DNA of 64,000 nucleotides from Hoplostethus atlanticus (taxonomy: Eukaryota > Chordata > Actinopteri > Trachichthyiformes > Trachichthyidae), in assembly GCA_034670405.1 (NCBI GenBank), contig JAXDDX010000001.1:8560001-8624000 (forward strand). Direction: 5' to 3'. Within the stretch, counting starts at the first letter, position 1. The number at the start of each line of letters is the position of its first letter. Positions 12,800 through 24,919 of the stretch are shown here, in pieces. Under the pieces are notes generated by a model. That model was not told where the DNA came from. It was given only the letters and a program-made list of their open reading frames with translations, and searched no databases. The position numbers and the translations under genes were made by a program.

Positions 12800-13169
12800 T
12801 GGACATGGTATTGAGACAAGTGTGAAAACGATTGTAAAAAACTGTATTGATTGTAATGTATTTTGAGTAATTGATTTTATTGTATTTTTCTTTTCTGAAC
12901 TACAGTATATTGCACTGTGAGAACAAATGGCAAAATATAGTAAACCCCCTGAAGAATACTGTTGCTTTTGTAATTTGTTTCTTTATCATATATTGTTTTA
13001 CATTGCACAGTAAAGATTGTTATTCTGGGTTTCCGATACAGTAAAACATTCATTCATTTACAGTTTACTGTAAATTTACCTCACTCAGTCATGACATCTA
13101 TTGTGAGAGGCAAATCAACAGATCAAAAGTTTCTTTAGCTGCTTGGCTTGAAATATTTGTGGATGCAAA
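12800..13169 (+). repeat. direct repeat R, copy 2 (370 bp)
   Basis: Second copy of 12217-12586 with only a few substitutions; ends at GGATGCAAA. The 213 bases between the copies (12587-12799) are single-copy in this window and end GTGTGAAGAGTTTTGAAGAAG, which extends the TIR homology with the left end. Confidence 0.9.
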
Positions 13170-13882
13170 CTGTAATCTACCACAACCATGGTGGGTACTA
13201 ATGCATTAGGTTTAATGCTAAGGCTGTCCAGATTGTTTCCTGACGGAGATAGGCAAGGTCTGAAATGAAATGGTCAGGCAGTGATGTCTACAATAAGTGA
13301 CAGAGATGACTTGGGTCCTAATGGGGAACCATACTGTATGGCCTGCTTCACATTAACAATTTAGCCCTGAATATCTATTAATCTGCACAATAGGCTCCAC
13401 AAGTCAAATATTTATTAGCCCTGATTAGGAAATTCATATTTTAGATATGACTGTCTCATTTCTCTCAGCTCATAAATATTCTTATTATTTCAGATGATAA
13501 CCTCTGAAGATTTCAGACCAGACAGAACTTCTCTGTCAAAGGATCAGCTGTCCAGACATGTAACATCTCTGAAAAAGTTTTATTGAACTTTGTTTTATTG
13601 GGTGTGGAATGTGGATGATGATGTCAGACGCATGCATTTGGCTCAATCAACAACTCTGATGGGTTTGTCTTTTGTATGCATGTATGTACATTTTTTCTGT
13701 GTTTCTGTGTGTGTGGTTAAATTTGAGCAGTACAGATGAGTAGGCCTGGGAATTCTCTTGGGGACAAATTAAATCTTCAGGAGCAGCATAAATAGGGGGC
13801 AGCGATAGAGAGGATGGTGTGTGCCAAATTAGCCTGAGATCAGACCATGGACTGATTAAAACTGGTCTGTGTGTGGTCATAT

Positions 13883-13931
13883 TGTGTGTGTGTGTGTGTG
13901 TGTATGTGTGTCTGCGTGTCTGTGTGTGTGT
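13883..13931. repeat. (TG)n microsatellite, imperfect
   Basis: TG run with TATG and CTGCG breaks. Confidence 0.9.
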
Positions 13932-14027
13932 TCATTGGCAGAGTGTTGTGTTTGTGAGTTGAAGAGACCTCCTATTGGACTATGTGGGTCATGGGAACCT
14001 GCTCTCTCAGGGTCTCCATTGGCCATC

Positions 14028-14078
14028 TCATCACCCACCCCCACCTCCACTCCCACTCCCACCCCCACCCCCACACCA

Positions 14079-14112
<34 letters not shown>
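14028..14112. repeat. (CCCCAC)n / (CA)n compound repeat
   Basis: CCCAC-type units grade into a perfect (CA)16. Open frames on both strands here are low-complexity artefacts. Confidence 0.92.
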
Positions 14113-14115
<3 letters not shown>

Positions 14116-15469
14116 GTACCAGTGTGAATATGGTGCTTCTCCCAGTATCAACACTAGCCTCTGTAGAGCAGATGAGCACCACTTTAGTTTTTGCCAACTA
14201 GTTTACAGCTACACATGCCTTAACCTGGTGGTTCACAGGTGTCTGGTGTATGTCGGTCTATAGGTGGGAAAGCAAGGCTTCCACATAGAAAACACTTGGA
14301 GCAAAATCTTGCATCTCCACTTGGTACTGCTAAAGGGAAATACAGTAGCTGATTTAATCAAATACTTTCCTGTGACATAGTTCAGTTTGTATTAGCTGAC
14401 AGTCAGTGTACCATACAGATGTATAGCTGCACTCTGAATTAATGGGCAAATTTGAGAAGATGCTAAGATGTTTTTTTCCCCACGGCACAAGACATGGGAA
14501 TCAGCAGCCAAATTCAGTTCAGTCAGTCATCAGACACTTAAAGCCCATTGCAAGTAAAAGACACAATTCAAATACTGTGAAATTTTAACACAGTTAATAA
14601 TTATCACACAACTTTAGTGGAATTTTTGTTTAACTTCTACAATGCTTTCCTTGTGTTCAACAAGAAAATCATCTGATTGGCTATCTGCCCCTACTACACA
14701 GTCCTCCCATACCTGCCTTGCCTTCTCCTAGATTTTAGTTGGCACTGCCAATGCTGATGAGAGTAGACAATCTTTGACTAACTAGTTTAACAGTGTGATC
14801 ATCACCAATCTGATCACCGACTGAAGTGATTCATTGTACAGGCTACAGTAGCTCCTCACTGCTAGTCAGTACCTGATAGTTGTTGAGTTGTTGTGTGTTT
14901 GAGTTGTGGATGTGTGGACATAGATGTTTGTCATAAACTGAATAATGGTGGTGTCAGAATGAAAGGGAAAGTGGAGGGGGTCCCATTACCCCTGGCAACA
15001 TCCCTGATTGACTGATCGCCCTGTGTTACAGTCTTGCTAACGTGTGTAAGCATTATGCCTGCTGTGGCTGATCTTTGCTTAACAAAAACATATTGCTTGC
15101 GTTTACTACATTTTGATCCATTTTGTCTTTCTAAATATATATTATCCTTTTTAACAGTAGGTGAATTCTTACATTTAGTGATATTCCCATTTATAATTGA
15201 AAACAACAGTACTACATGCAGTAAGGCTGATGCTTTATGAAATGCACTCCATTCCTTCAAAGACCCTTTGCTCAGTGCAAACAAATAGGCAAGGACAGGC
15301 AAAATGTTTGAAAATGACATCGGAAATGATTACCCTTCTTGAATCAGCCGACAAAATGATGCATTACTTCAATTAAGCCCGTTTTGGGGGGTTTGGCTGA
15401 TTTGCAATCCATTAAGCAATATGCAAATGGTTGTGTTTGTTTGGGGAGATTGGGCAAGGATGGAAGCTT

Positions 15470-15525
15470 GGGAGGCAGAGGGGGGAGGCAGAGGGGGGAG
15501 GCAGAGGGGGAGGCAGAGAGGGGAG
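15470..15525. repeat. G-rich minisatellite (GGGGAGGCAGAG)n
   Basis: Four imperfect units of 12-15 bases with runs of four to six G, giving quadruplex potential on the + strand. Confidence 0.85.
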
Positions 15526-15599
15526 GGATGAAGAGGGAAGAAGAGGAGAATTCAGTATAATTGGCCAGGCCGCAATCCTCTGCTATGGGCCTAATGAGG

Positions 15600-15603
<4 letters not shown>

Positions 15604-15653
<50 letters not shown>

Positions 15654-15665
15654 AACACACACACA
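15604..15665. repeat. (CA)n microsatellite
   Basis: About 22 perfect units followed by a short interrupted tail. Confidence 0.95.
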
Positions 15666-15921
15666 GAATTTCAGTTGGTTGGTTGGCCTTTAGTATGCAA
15701 ACGTGCTTACATTCCAGTTTGTGGACATCATTTTTCATGTTCATCATCTACCTTGAATTTTATTACTTGTATTGTGACAGAAATAATTTGTCATATAATA
15801 TGAAAACATCCTATGAAAAACGATTTCCTGAATGGCTATTTTAAAAAGGTTTCATTCCAAGCGAGAGATTGGGGGAGGTTGGAGGCATGGGAGACAGAGA
15901 AAGAGCAAAGGCGCTTGTTTG

Positions 15922-15925
<4 letters not shown>

Positions 15926-15966
<41 letters not shown>
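15926..15966. repeat. (TG)20 microsatellite
   Basis: Uninterrupted, 260 bases after a (CA)n tract of opposite sense. Confidence 0.95.
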
Positions 15967-15968
<2 letters not shown>

Positions 15969-16069
15969 GTATACGTGTGACTTTAATGGGAACATAGATT
16001 AGCAACGTATGAGCCTCACACTATTGCACTGGAATTGATCACTGATATTTGATGCTTCGGCAAACACAC

Positions 16070-16143
16070 ACACACGAACAAACAAATAAATAAACAAATA
16101 AAGAAAAAAAACAAAAGAAAAGGAAAAAAAGAAAGAAAAAAAA
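16070..16143. repeat. A-rich low-complexity tract
   Basis: AAAC/AAAT/AAAG repeats; could be a degraded retroposon tail but no body is recognisable upstream. Confidence 0.8.
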
Positions 16144-19100
16144 TCCTAAATATACTGACTTGCAAATAAAAAGGTCCACCAGAAAACTTTACCTTGGTTC
16201 ATCCCTGGCTGCCCTTTTGATTCCTTTCTGCCTTTCCACAGAGAGAGTGAGTGCATGACCTGTAATGAGCTAATCCGAGTGCAGTCGTGGTCCGGCCTGC
16301 TCAGGGAGACTGTGTGCTCTCAGGCTGAACCATCACTGCACTGTCGCCTCTCCAACACTTAATGACTTTCTGCTCCGTGGACAACTTGGACCAGGGAGAT
16401 TATATAGAAAAAAAAAAAAAGACAGAGAGACGAGGACAGAGAAACACAAAGAGAGAGACAGAGAGAGAGAGAGCAGTGAAGCATGCCAGGTCCTCAAAGT
16501 TTCGGTAAATTGGTCCAGAGCACTGTTGATCTTGATTAGTGATGGTCCTGTTCCAGCCCGGCACTAACATGCCTACAGTAAACTGAACATCTGCACTAAA
16601 CCTAATTTCATCAGCCAATAAATGTTTGCACAGGTTAAGAACTGATGAAAACTCAGACAGGGGTTCTCTCGTGCTGCCAAATGCTGTCAAAGCTACTGTT
16701 GTCAAGATTTTATTTTGAAGTTCGCAGGTGTTAGTTTGCAATTTCCACCACAAAAAATATTTCAGAATCTCTGAACCGCACGGTGCTGCCATTGTGTGCC
16801 ATTGTTTCAAATCAGAGCTCATACCCTCACTGATGCTAATGCATCAGCCTGCCTAAATATGATTGGGTATCATACCCAATGCCACCATGATTTCAATATG
16901 AGATGGCTCAGTCTGATAACAATACCTCTATTATGTGGACAGATGTCCCTCCCAAAAAACGGATCCAGATACGGACAGCACTGTAAATGCAATGCTTATG
17001 AAATAAATGAAATAAATATTCCTTTCTTTCATAGTCCCTTTCCTCCTTTCTCCTCTTCTCCCATTACAGGCAGAGTGGAATTTGTTCTCTCTCTGTGCAC
17101 CTTCTCTTCCTGTGACCCTTGGGCTCATTCTCATGCTAAACTACTTTTCATTTGCTAACGACGTGGCACGGCTTCAGTCGGCCCATCTGAATATGGATGG
17201 AGACTGTGAGGAGTGAACAGGTTTTATGGAGATGTGGATCCATCGCTGTCGCTCTCCCTCCCGTAGTCTCTTCCATTACTGGCGACCCCGTGCTCAGCAC
17301 ATACAGTAGTATGTGTGAGCGTGAGCCGTGTATGTCTGTCTGTTGTGTGTGTGTGTGTGCACGTGTGTGTGTGTGGGAGCATGTGTGTGCGTGCACATGT
17401 GTTTGTCTGCCTGGGTGGGTGTGTGTGTTAACCCCTCATCCAGTCATTACATCCACTAATGCAGAGTATGCACAGTTCTTCTCATAATAGCAGCTCTCTG
17501 ATATGCAAAACCAGCTCTCCACTGCACCTGGCATCCAGACACACACTTATCATCAGCAGCAGTCTCCTCACCCTAATTTGCTTCTTGTTCAAATGTAATA
17601 GGAAACCACTCAGAATGTAAAAAAGGTTTGTTTTGTCTGCCTTATAATAATCTGTTGAGGGTGTTTGTTGAATGTTTGTGTGTGTGTGTGTGCATTTGTG
17701 TTTCTGGGTGGGATAAAGGCTTTGTCAAGCAGCAGACAACAGGAAAACAGGAAACGAAGATGGGGATAATAGAGTAGCTACAGGTGTGTTACATTCTGTG
17801 CCTACTAACATTGTTATATATTCACTTCCTTTCTCTGCACAGATAATGGATAGATCAGTGTAATATTCATGTGGGCCAAACTGTGAACAAGGATCCCGAC
17901 GACAGCAAATGAGTCTCGTGAATGTATTCATTGGGACTAAATCATCTCCAATATGTGTGATAATTAATCATCCAGTGATGTTTGCATTATCATCCATGTC
18001 TGCAAGTTATTATATATCATGTCTGCAAGTATGTGTATGTGTGCTGGTGTGGGTGTGTGTGTGTGTGTGCCGGTGTGGGTAGAGGACGGAATGGAAGGTG
18101 TGCAAAGCTGATGTGACCACAGGCTGCAGATAAGCCAGTCAACCCTGTCTGTCCACGCCTCTCTTTTCTCCCTTCTCATCTCCTCTCCTTGACCGATCTA
18201 AATAAGATCAGCTGAGTGTTCAAAGGCTTGACAGCGGCCAAGTCCTCATCCCTCCTCCTAATCGATTAGTAATGCGTGGCAATAGAAGTTCTTCTGCAGT
18301 GATAAGTTCTATTCACCTGAGGGGGCAAGAGGATCGATCTACTTGGAAAACAATGCAAATAAAAAGAAAGACATTTGAGTGAGGAAAGCCTAAATGACTC
18401 TCAAAGGGAGATACTGTTTTTGAAGCTGAATCCATTCAAAGTTGGTGGACTTTTTTTCCATCAGGTCTACCGTGAGCCTGGGTCTAAGTTTAGCCTGTAT
18501 TCATGAATTGAGCATAAGTAAGTTTCGAATTTTGCTTCACAACTCACAGCTTTCCCCTTTCTCAATGCGTTGGTAATGTGGTGTATGTTCACGCTAGCTC
18601 TGCCGTATGTGTGTCAGATTGCTAAGGAGGAACAAACCCTGCATACCTAGCTAAAAAAAGGTTGGGAAGGGACACATCACCATGACAACACAGGGAGGAG
18701 TAGAACCTACTCCATTAAAAAGATGGAAGCAATGTTGTGTGTCCTGGTATCTCCCCCCCCTAAACACACAAACAAACTACACTTGTGTGCATGGATATAA
18801 AGAAGCATCACACACACACACACACAATTTACACAGCATATGCCCATACACCTATTCCAACACACACACACACACACGTGCACACACTTCTCCTAATCCA
18901 TTTATTCACTCTTTGGCTAATTTGCCGCAGTGATGACAAACTGAAGTAATTTCCTACACATCTTTTTATTCCAGTCCAATGAACTCTTGAACAATTCAGC
19001 CTGAACTTTGATTACTTACTGTTCATTTGCATACTCAGAGTCCAAGCGAATATGTCCTTAAACCAGTCAGGTGTCCGTAGAGCACTTTATCAGAGGTACA

Positions 19101-19666
19101 CAACATTAGCAATCACATTTATTATCATCATAAATTGTATTTCCGTGTCTTTATGGGAAATGTGTGGAGACATTTCAAACCAAATGTAATCCCTTACAAC
19201 ATCCCGACATTCAGCTGCTTTGTAACATATAACCAATATTTGTTATGTTATTAAACTTGTTGGTAAAGGCTTGGTGTTGTGGAAGCAATGGATCTATGTT
19301 GGTTAGATTCATCAGTTTGAGCTGAGCTGGGATAAATCCATCACATTGCCTGTCTGCGTTTGAGTTTCAACACAGAGATAATAGTGACATCTAGTGGTTA
19401 CTCAGGAGAAATGTAAACTCGGTGTCACTTCCACATGATGCATCATCTTGCTTTTAGAGTATGTGGAGGGTAACCCGAGCCTGTAATAGATGCAAGCACT
19501 GCTTATGCCTCAGTTTTCTCGCTCCCTAGAGAACACAGATTGCACAGGACTTTATGTGTACTTAGTGATTCAGCTTTGATTCGACTTTGTTTTGTGTTGT
19601 AGGCTGGCAAGTTGATATACTTTCCCTCTATTCTCTCTGTATCGTTTACCACTGCACGCACACGCT

Positions 19667-19669
<3 letters not shown>

Positions 19670-19700
<31 letters not shown>
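19670..19700. repeat. (CA)15 microsatellite
   Basis: Uninterrupted CA run. Confidence 0.95.
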
Positions 19701-19702
<2 letters not shown>

Positions 19703-21693
19703 TGGCTCCAGGCTGATTTTCCTCTGTGACATCAAATTTATTTAATCAATCCGGCACAACCCCAGCTGTCCAACATGAAGTGTTTCCCAATTATCTTAAT
19801 GTGATTCGCTCCCCGCTGTTGGCTGCTACAGTACTGATTACAATGTCATAAGATGCTGAGGGTAGACACATGTGCGCGCGTACACACACACACACTGGAT
19901 GGCCAGCGTGAGTAATGACAGGACAAGCTGTGACAAAGGGGGGACAAGAAGACAGAGACCCCAGGAGACGAGGGATGGAAGGATGGCGGGGGACAAGCGG
20001 ATGGAGGGATAAAAAGACAGACAGAAGCAGAGCTGTCATCAAACCCACAGCGCGTCCTGAGGAACGGCAGGGCAGACGTCCTCCTAACTACGTGATGACA
20101 GGGCAGAGGAGACGTTAAATACGCATCACGAGCCACATCCCAACCCTTACAGAGCTGCTCGGGGAACAGACAGACAGACGGAATAAAGAAGACAGAAAGA
20201 GATGACAGATCGGTATATCAGCGCTTCCGCCTCAGAGGGCTTATGAATCCCAGCAGAAGACTTTAGCACACTGCCTTCAGTTTCAAATCTTAAAAAGTAG
20301 ATATACAGTAGGTAACACCATTTGGCCCTGGCCGTGGCATGAATTGATGGCAGTGTAAACTCAGGTTAGATAGAAAGATAGTACCTGGGAAACATTGGCG
20401 CCAAGGTGCAGAGGTGCGAATGTACAGTACTGTACAATCAGTGGACAGGGTCACACAGTTGACAGCAGTGTGAGCGGCTGCAGTGGGTCTGTTGTCAGCG
20501 GGGTGGCTCAGTGACAAACGAGGGGAAGGGAGGAGGGTAACTGTACTGTACGGTTAAAAGAGGGAGGATGTTGTGGCCCTTATAGGCATTCTTTGAAGAG
20601 TGGGACCCTGGAGACGGTCTGACCTGGGGAGCTACAACCATCCCTCCGACTGTCCCCCACCCCCGTCCCCCCCAAATGATACATACTCAGTAACCTGGGC
20701 ACAGGATAGAGGAGAAAGGAGAGAGGATGGGAACTCGTACTGCAGCTCTGTTTTTGGAGCTCAGAGGCTGCAGACAAGAATAACATCTGTTGAGCCAAAT
20801 CCTTTAGATTATAAAGAATGAGACGAGGCAGGAAGTTAGTCATTTATTATGTAGTATCTGTGTTCATTATGGAGATTTGGTACTGCACAATATCATTAGT
20901 AGAGTAGTATTATTTGATCACAGACAATAAGTTGGTATGCGTGGGCTTAGTTTTCATTAAACCAAATGGGGAAAAACTATTGCATTTGGTTTGGGGGGGA
21001 TGCTTTGCAATACATCTTTTAGACAAAGTCCTCCACAGTGTGTTGAGCAGGGGCAACATCCTGGGATACGACCCCACCCTGAGACACACTCCTTCCCTCT
21101 GTCTGTTTTGCCTTCTCTTGCCCTCTCTTAACACGTGCAATGCCCACTTCTGTAGTCCTTCTGTGGTTTTGTCCCAGACCTCATTACAAAAAGTGTTTCT
21201 TTCTTCTCCACTTGAATTATGTGAGTAATTAATTTCAGGTCCCTCTTCTATCAAAGCTGTGATATTTCTGTTTAACCGCTCCAACTCATTGTTTTCGTAA
21301 TTACCTCTTCAGTCATCACATTTTGTTTTGCATACCTTAAGAGCCAAAAAAACGAATTCTGCAATTACATTACAGAATTGTTAAAAAACAATTTGGGCAT
21401 TTCCACTGTAGCCAGATGATGAACTTTCTTTATGTTGAATCTATCAGTTCTACAATACACTCGACATCTATTGTGAGCTATAATAACGCTGATTCATCTC
21501 TAATTGTCAGAGAGTTTGAGTTGGGACTGGCTGTCTGTACAAGGCCTATCTGATCTTGTGCCGAACGGCCATTATAAAGTTAGTGCACTGACATTATAAT
21601 GGTGTCCCTGTCCCTGCTTTCAATTTCACACTCAATGGCTTCCATGTGGTGGAGTGTAATTGGGGCATCATCAGGGGAGTCTTTGAATCTGTT

Positions 21694-21703
21694 TGTGTGT
21701 GTG

Positions 21704-21746
<43 letters not shown>
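21694..21746. repeat. (TG)n microsatellite
   Basis: About 53 bases with GCG and TATG breaks near the start. Confidence 0.95.
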
Positions 21747-21749
<3 letters not shown>

Positions 21750-22524
21750 GTATACAGAGTCCCACTGTTTCACTGTCAGATAAACTTTGCTAAAACAATT
21801 TTATGACTTTAGCATCCATAAAAGTAACTCTTTTACAGTGTTTCACCCTTGGCGAGTGCACTTAACACGCTCTTAAAAAACAACATCACTGGGTTTTTAT
21901 ATAAAAAACAGAAAACTGCATTAACAAAGTAAACATCCTCAAGTAATAACAGCAACAGAACCTGGCCTGAACTGTGGTTCCTTAGTTTTCCTATAGCTTT
22001 GAATGCTTGGTTATCTAGAATAATTATGTTCACCAACAAAACAGTAAATCGACCAAATAAGTAACCAAATTATCACTATTGTTTGCTATCACAGTCTATC
22101 TGTGTGCTGGAGACCCAGATGGGAGACTCTGGATAATCATGCCATGAAAAAACAGAGGCAGTGGGATGGACCCCCCCCCCATCTCTGATTCAAGTCATTG
22201 AATCTCTGTGCCCCTCCTTGATAAAACCATGGAGAGGACTCTGGTTTCTCTGGAACAGACAACAGAGGGAGAGATAGTTGACTTTGGTGCTGCTGCTTCT
22301 GTTTTCTTTGAATCCGTTGTCAGTGTTTATGGAGAGTTACGTCCAACTCAGGATGAGGAAGGGTATTAGAGTGCAGGATTTGCATTTATAGAATACGAGT
22401 GCTGGTCTGAGACAGTCTGCCTTTAAAGTCCTAGTACATTTCATAGCGCCAGTTACTACGGTTCATGCATGCAGTCTTGGTCTTAGAGCAACTTCTCATG
22501 TCATCTACTCCTGCTAGATAGACA

Positions 22525-22665
22525 TACATTCACATTCACACCTATGGGTAATATAGAGTCTCCCAATCCACCGGTCTTGCATGTCTTCAGACTGAGAACA
22601 TGCAGGGCTCAGGATCTTCTTCCTGTGAGAGGACAGTGCTAACCACCAAGCCACCGTGCTGCCTC
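22525..22665 (+). repeat. fish interspersed repeat fragment
   Basis: The order CATTCACACCTATGGGTAAT, AGAGTCTCCCAATCCACC, TTGCATGTCTTCAGACTG, GAGAACATGCAGGGCTC, CTTCCTGTGAGAG, ACAGTGCTAACCACCAAGCC and ACCGTGCTGCC is that of a very common repeat in fish genomes. Here it is internally shortened, missing the GGAGGAAACCGGAGTACCC-type middle. I recognise the pattern from memory and cannot name its class with certainty. Confidence 0.65.
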
Positions 22666-23691
22666 TATCAACACATGTTGTAGTGAATTTCTTCATTAAA
22701 CCACATGACTTAATTTTGTTTTAAGACAAACACTGATATATTTTCAGAAAAGTGATCTAAATGTGCAGGTTTGATGTACAGGTTTATAGTATAGTTTGAT
22801 AAAATGTCTATTTTACAATGTTCCAGGTGTCTGCTGGTCGGTTTGACTGTTTGACCTCCCATTCTCAGCCCAGCTCAGACACGTCAAACATATCAACTTC
22901 AGTGACTGGCGGCTAGTCTATACAAGCTATCACTAGGAAAAACATCAAAGGTCTCAGTTCTCTCTCGCTCCATCCCTCCCTTTATTGCTTCCAGTCACTC
23001 CACAGGCACAGAAGGATTGTATCAGCATTTTGGATAGCCATCCAACACAGGATTTCCTTATAAAGGTAATAAAACTTCACTGGCTGAAATGGAGAGTGAG
23101 ACCTGTTGAAATAGGTTAACTTAATAGGCAGAGTCTCTGAAAGGACTACAACTAAAGTCAATAATTAACCATCACTATCTATGTCTTCACACTTTTACTA
23201 TACCAGTTGTGGCACATCAATGGAGCTTCAGCTGATAGCTATGTTGACAGCCGTTATAAGGGAGAGGAAGTTGCACACCACAACTTTGATAATCGTTTGA
23301 TCACGGTTTACGATTAATGGCTCAAGCAGATTACGTGTGATTGATAGAAACTGGACAAATTTGAGGAGGTGGCTAGAGGTTTGTACTGCAGCAAGGCAAA
23401 GGGCCTCCATGACCTGGGCTCTGTCATGCTAAAACACATAGTACACACATTTGTAGTACAGTAGAGTGGTAGAATGAAAGAGACACTGTCACATGTGATG
23501 ATATGGTACATTAACCGTAGCTAAATGCCATAGCCATTAGAAAGACCTCAGCACTGACAGAAACAGCTTAGAAGGGAACAATGTGATGTCTCAAGCTGAA
23601 TATGACTTAACATGTGCATTATAATCATTTCCAGCTATTTCCTGAAAAACGGAACAATGACAATCTTGCATGCATGCATTTGTGTGAGTGC

Positions 23692-23694
<3 letters not shown>

Positions 23695-23724
<30 letters not shown>
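23695..23724. repeat. (TG)15 microsatellite
   Basis: Uninterrupted TG run. Confidence 0.95.
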
Positions 23725-23725
<1 letters not shown>

Positions 23726-24883
23726 ATGTGAAGGCAGGAAGCTAATCAAATGAAAAACATGGGATTAATGTGATTTATTATTGCCGCGTGGCCAAAATAT
23801 GATCTCGCAGGCCGAATGAATCTATCTCAATCCAAACTAACGACACCAGCCACAGGCACCAGGATATGCTGTTATCCTGTTTGCTGACAGTCTGTGTTCT
23901 TCTGTTTTTCTGTTCAGCCCAAGAGGAGTTGTGGGATTGTAGAAGTCTGCTGTAGTTTTGCTATGAGTGATGGGAGTGAACACACAGTCGCTCATGAGAA
24001 TAAAATAAGTAAGGTTTCAACAAAACAGAGCAAGCAGACATCTGATGACACAATCTGTATGTCTTCAGGCAAAGGCATGGAGTGTCTCAGTAGCATAACC
24101 TTATTAGGCCAGAGTCAACATATCAGATAATCACCTAATCCCTCCTAGTTGGCTTCAGGAACACCGGCTCAATATCCTAAAGTAGCCTATGATGCTGTCT
24201 GTTATTTTAAAAAAATGTAAGAGGGAATTACCACCGGAAAAACAACACACTGAATTTGAAAGGAACAGAGAGGAAAAACAGCAGATAAGTAGAAGACCAA
24301 CGAAAATAAGAGAGCACAATACTGCAGTGCAAGTAAAAGACTTGAGTTTCTACCATGAACCGATTTGCTGCATGACGTGTATGTGATAACAGAAAAGAGG
24401 GAAAGAATGAAAGGCAAAACATTCCCTCCTGGTTTTCTCTGTCCCTTTGCAGGAGGAAGAGAAGGTTCTGCAGCAGTGGGAGAATATCGGCCCTATTAGT
24501 GTGTCTACCTGTCATCCGGAACATCGCCACTAATTGGCCAGTACCATGTGGTAACCTTGGAAACAAGGGGTCATACAGCATCCACAAACCCCAGCGATGA
24601 AGGTCATCTGACAATCATAATCTCGGCGCGAAGGGACACTGAAAAACATAAAAGGATTGTTCTGTTTGTGTCAGTCATAATGAGGTTTCCATTCAGGCGG
24701 GGTCCAAATTTCATTGAGGCCAAAATAAGCTGAGGCTGAAACCTCTTGCCCCGTTGTCTCTGCTCTGTCTTTTACTGAAGCTTGACCAGATCATTCATTA
24801 TTATGTCGGCAAGTTAGAGTGTTTGGGAGACACTACGATACCTTAGACACGCTACAATACTTTGGATATAATGAATGGTTTAA

Positions 24884-24918
<35 letters not shown>
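24884..24918. repeat. (AC)n microsatellite
   Basis: About 14 perfect units and a CGCACA tail. Confidence 0.93.

Positions 24919-24919
<1 letters not shown>

Larger units (their letters stand above)
11288..12846. mobile_element. Tc1/mariner-like TIR element cluster, internally duplicated, no transposase
   Basis: Left ends start TA|CAGTTTTTTACAAT at 11288 and 11727. Right ends (the complement) finish AAAACTG|TA at 12263 and 12846. The inner pair 11729-11773 and 12217-12261 is a perfect 45-base inverted repeat with TA at both outer edges. The pairing with the outer right end (12844) extends about 20 bases further into the element. TA flanks and CAGT termini suit the Tc1/mariner superfamily. No DD(E/D) transposase frame is present. 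It could also be one non-autonomous element that suffered two segmental duplications. Confidence 0.7.
13170..22524. other. non-coding stretch, no gene seen
   Basis: Unique sequence with many dinucleotide tracts. GC-richer patches at 17160-17330 and 19900-20130 have open frames on both strands but no recognisable protein motif. TG-rich patches at 17340-17430 and 18030-18070; CA patches at 18808-18880. Confidence 0.55.

Noticed and set aside
16240-16365. Possible exon after TTTCCACAG with cysteine-rich ECMTC-like text
   Set aside because: Short, no downstream donor in a fitting phase, no partner exon; not enough to support.
16400-16822. 140-codon antisense frame
   Set aside because: Ends in GA-repeat-derived residues; no family resemblance.
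23920-24010. Insulin-like text KRSCGIVEVCC after a good acceptor
   Set aside because: GIVE.CC recalls an insulin/IGF A chain, but the required later cysteines and L..YC are absent, no B-chain exon lies upstream, and the frame continues as unrelated polar residues. Treated as chance.
24450-24535. Acceptor-like CCCTTTGCAG followed by an open EEEKVLQQWENIG stretch
   Set aside because: Isolated, no donor or homologous family recognised.
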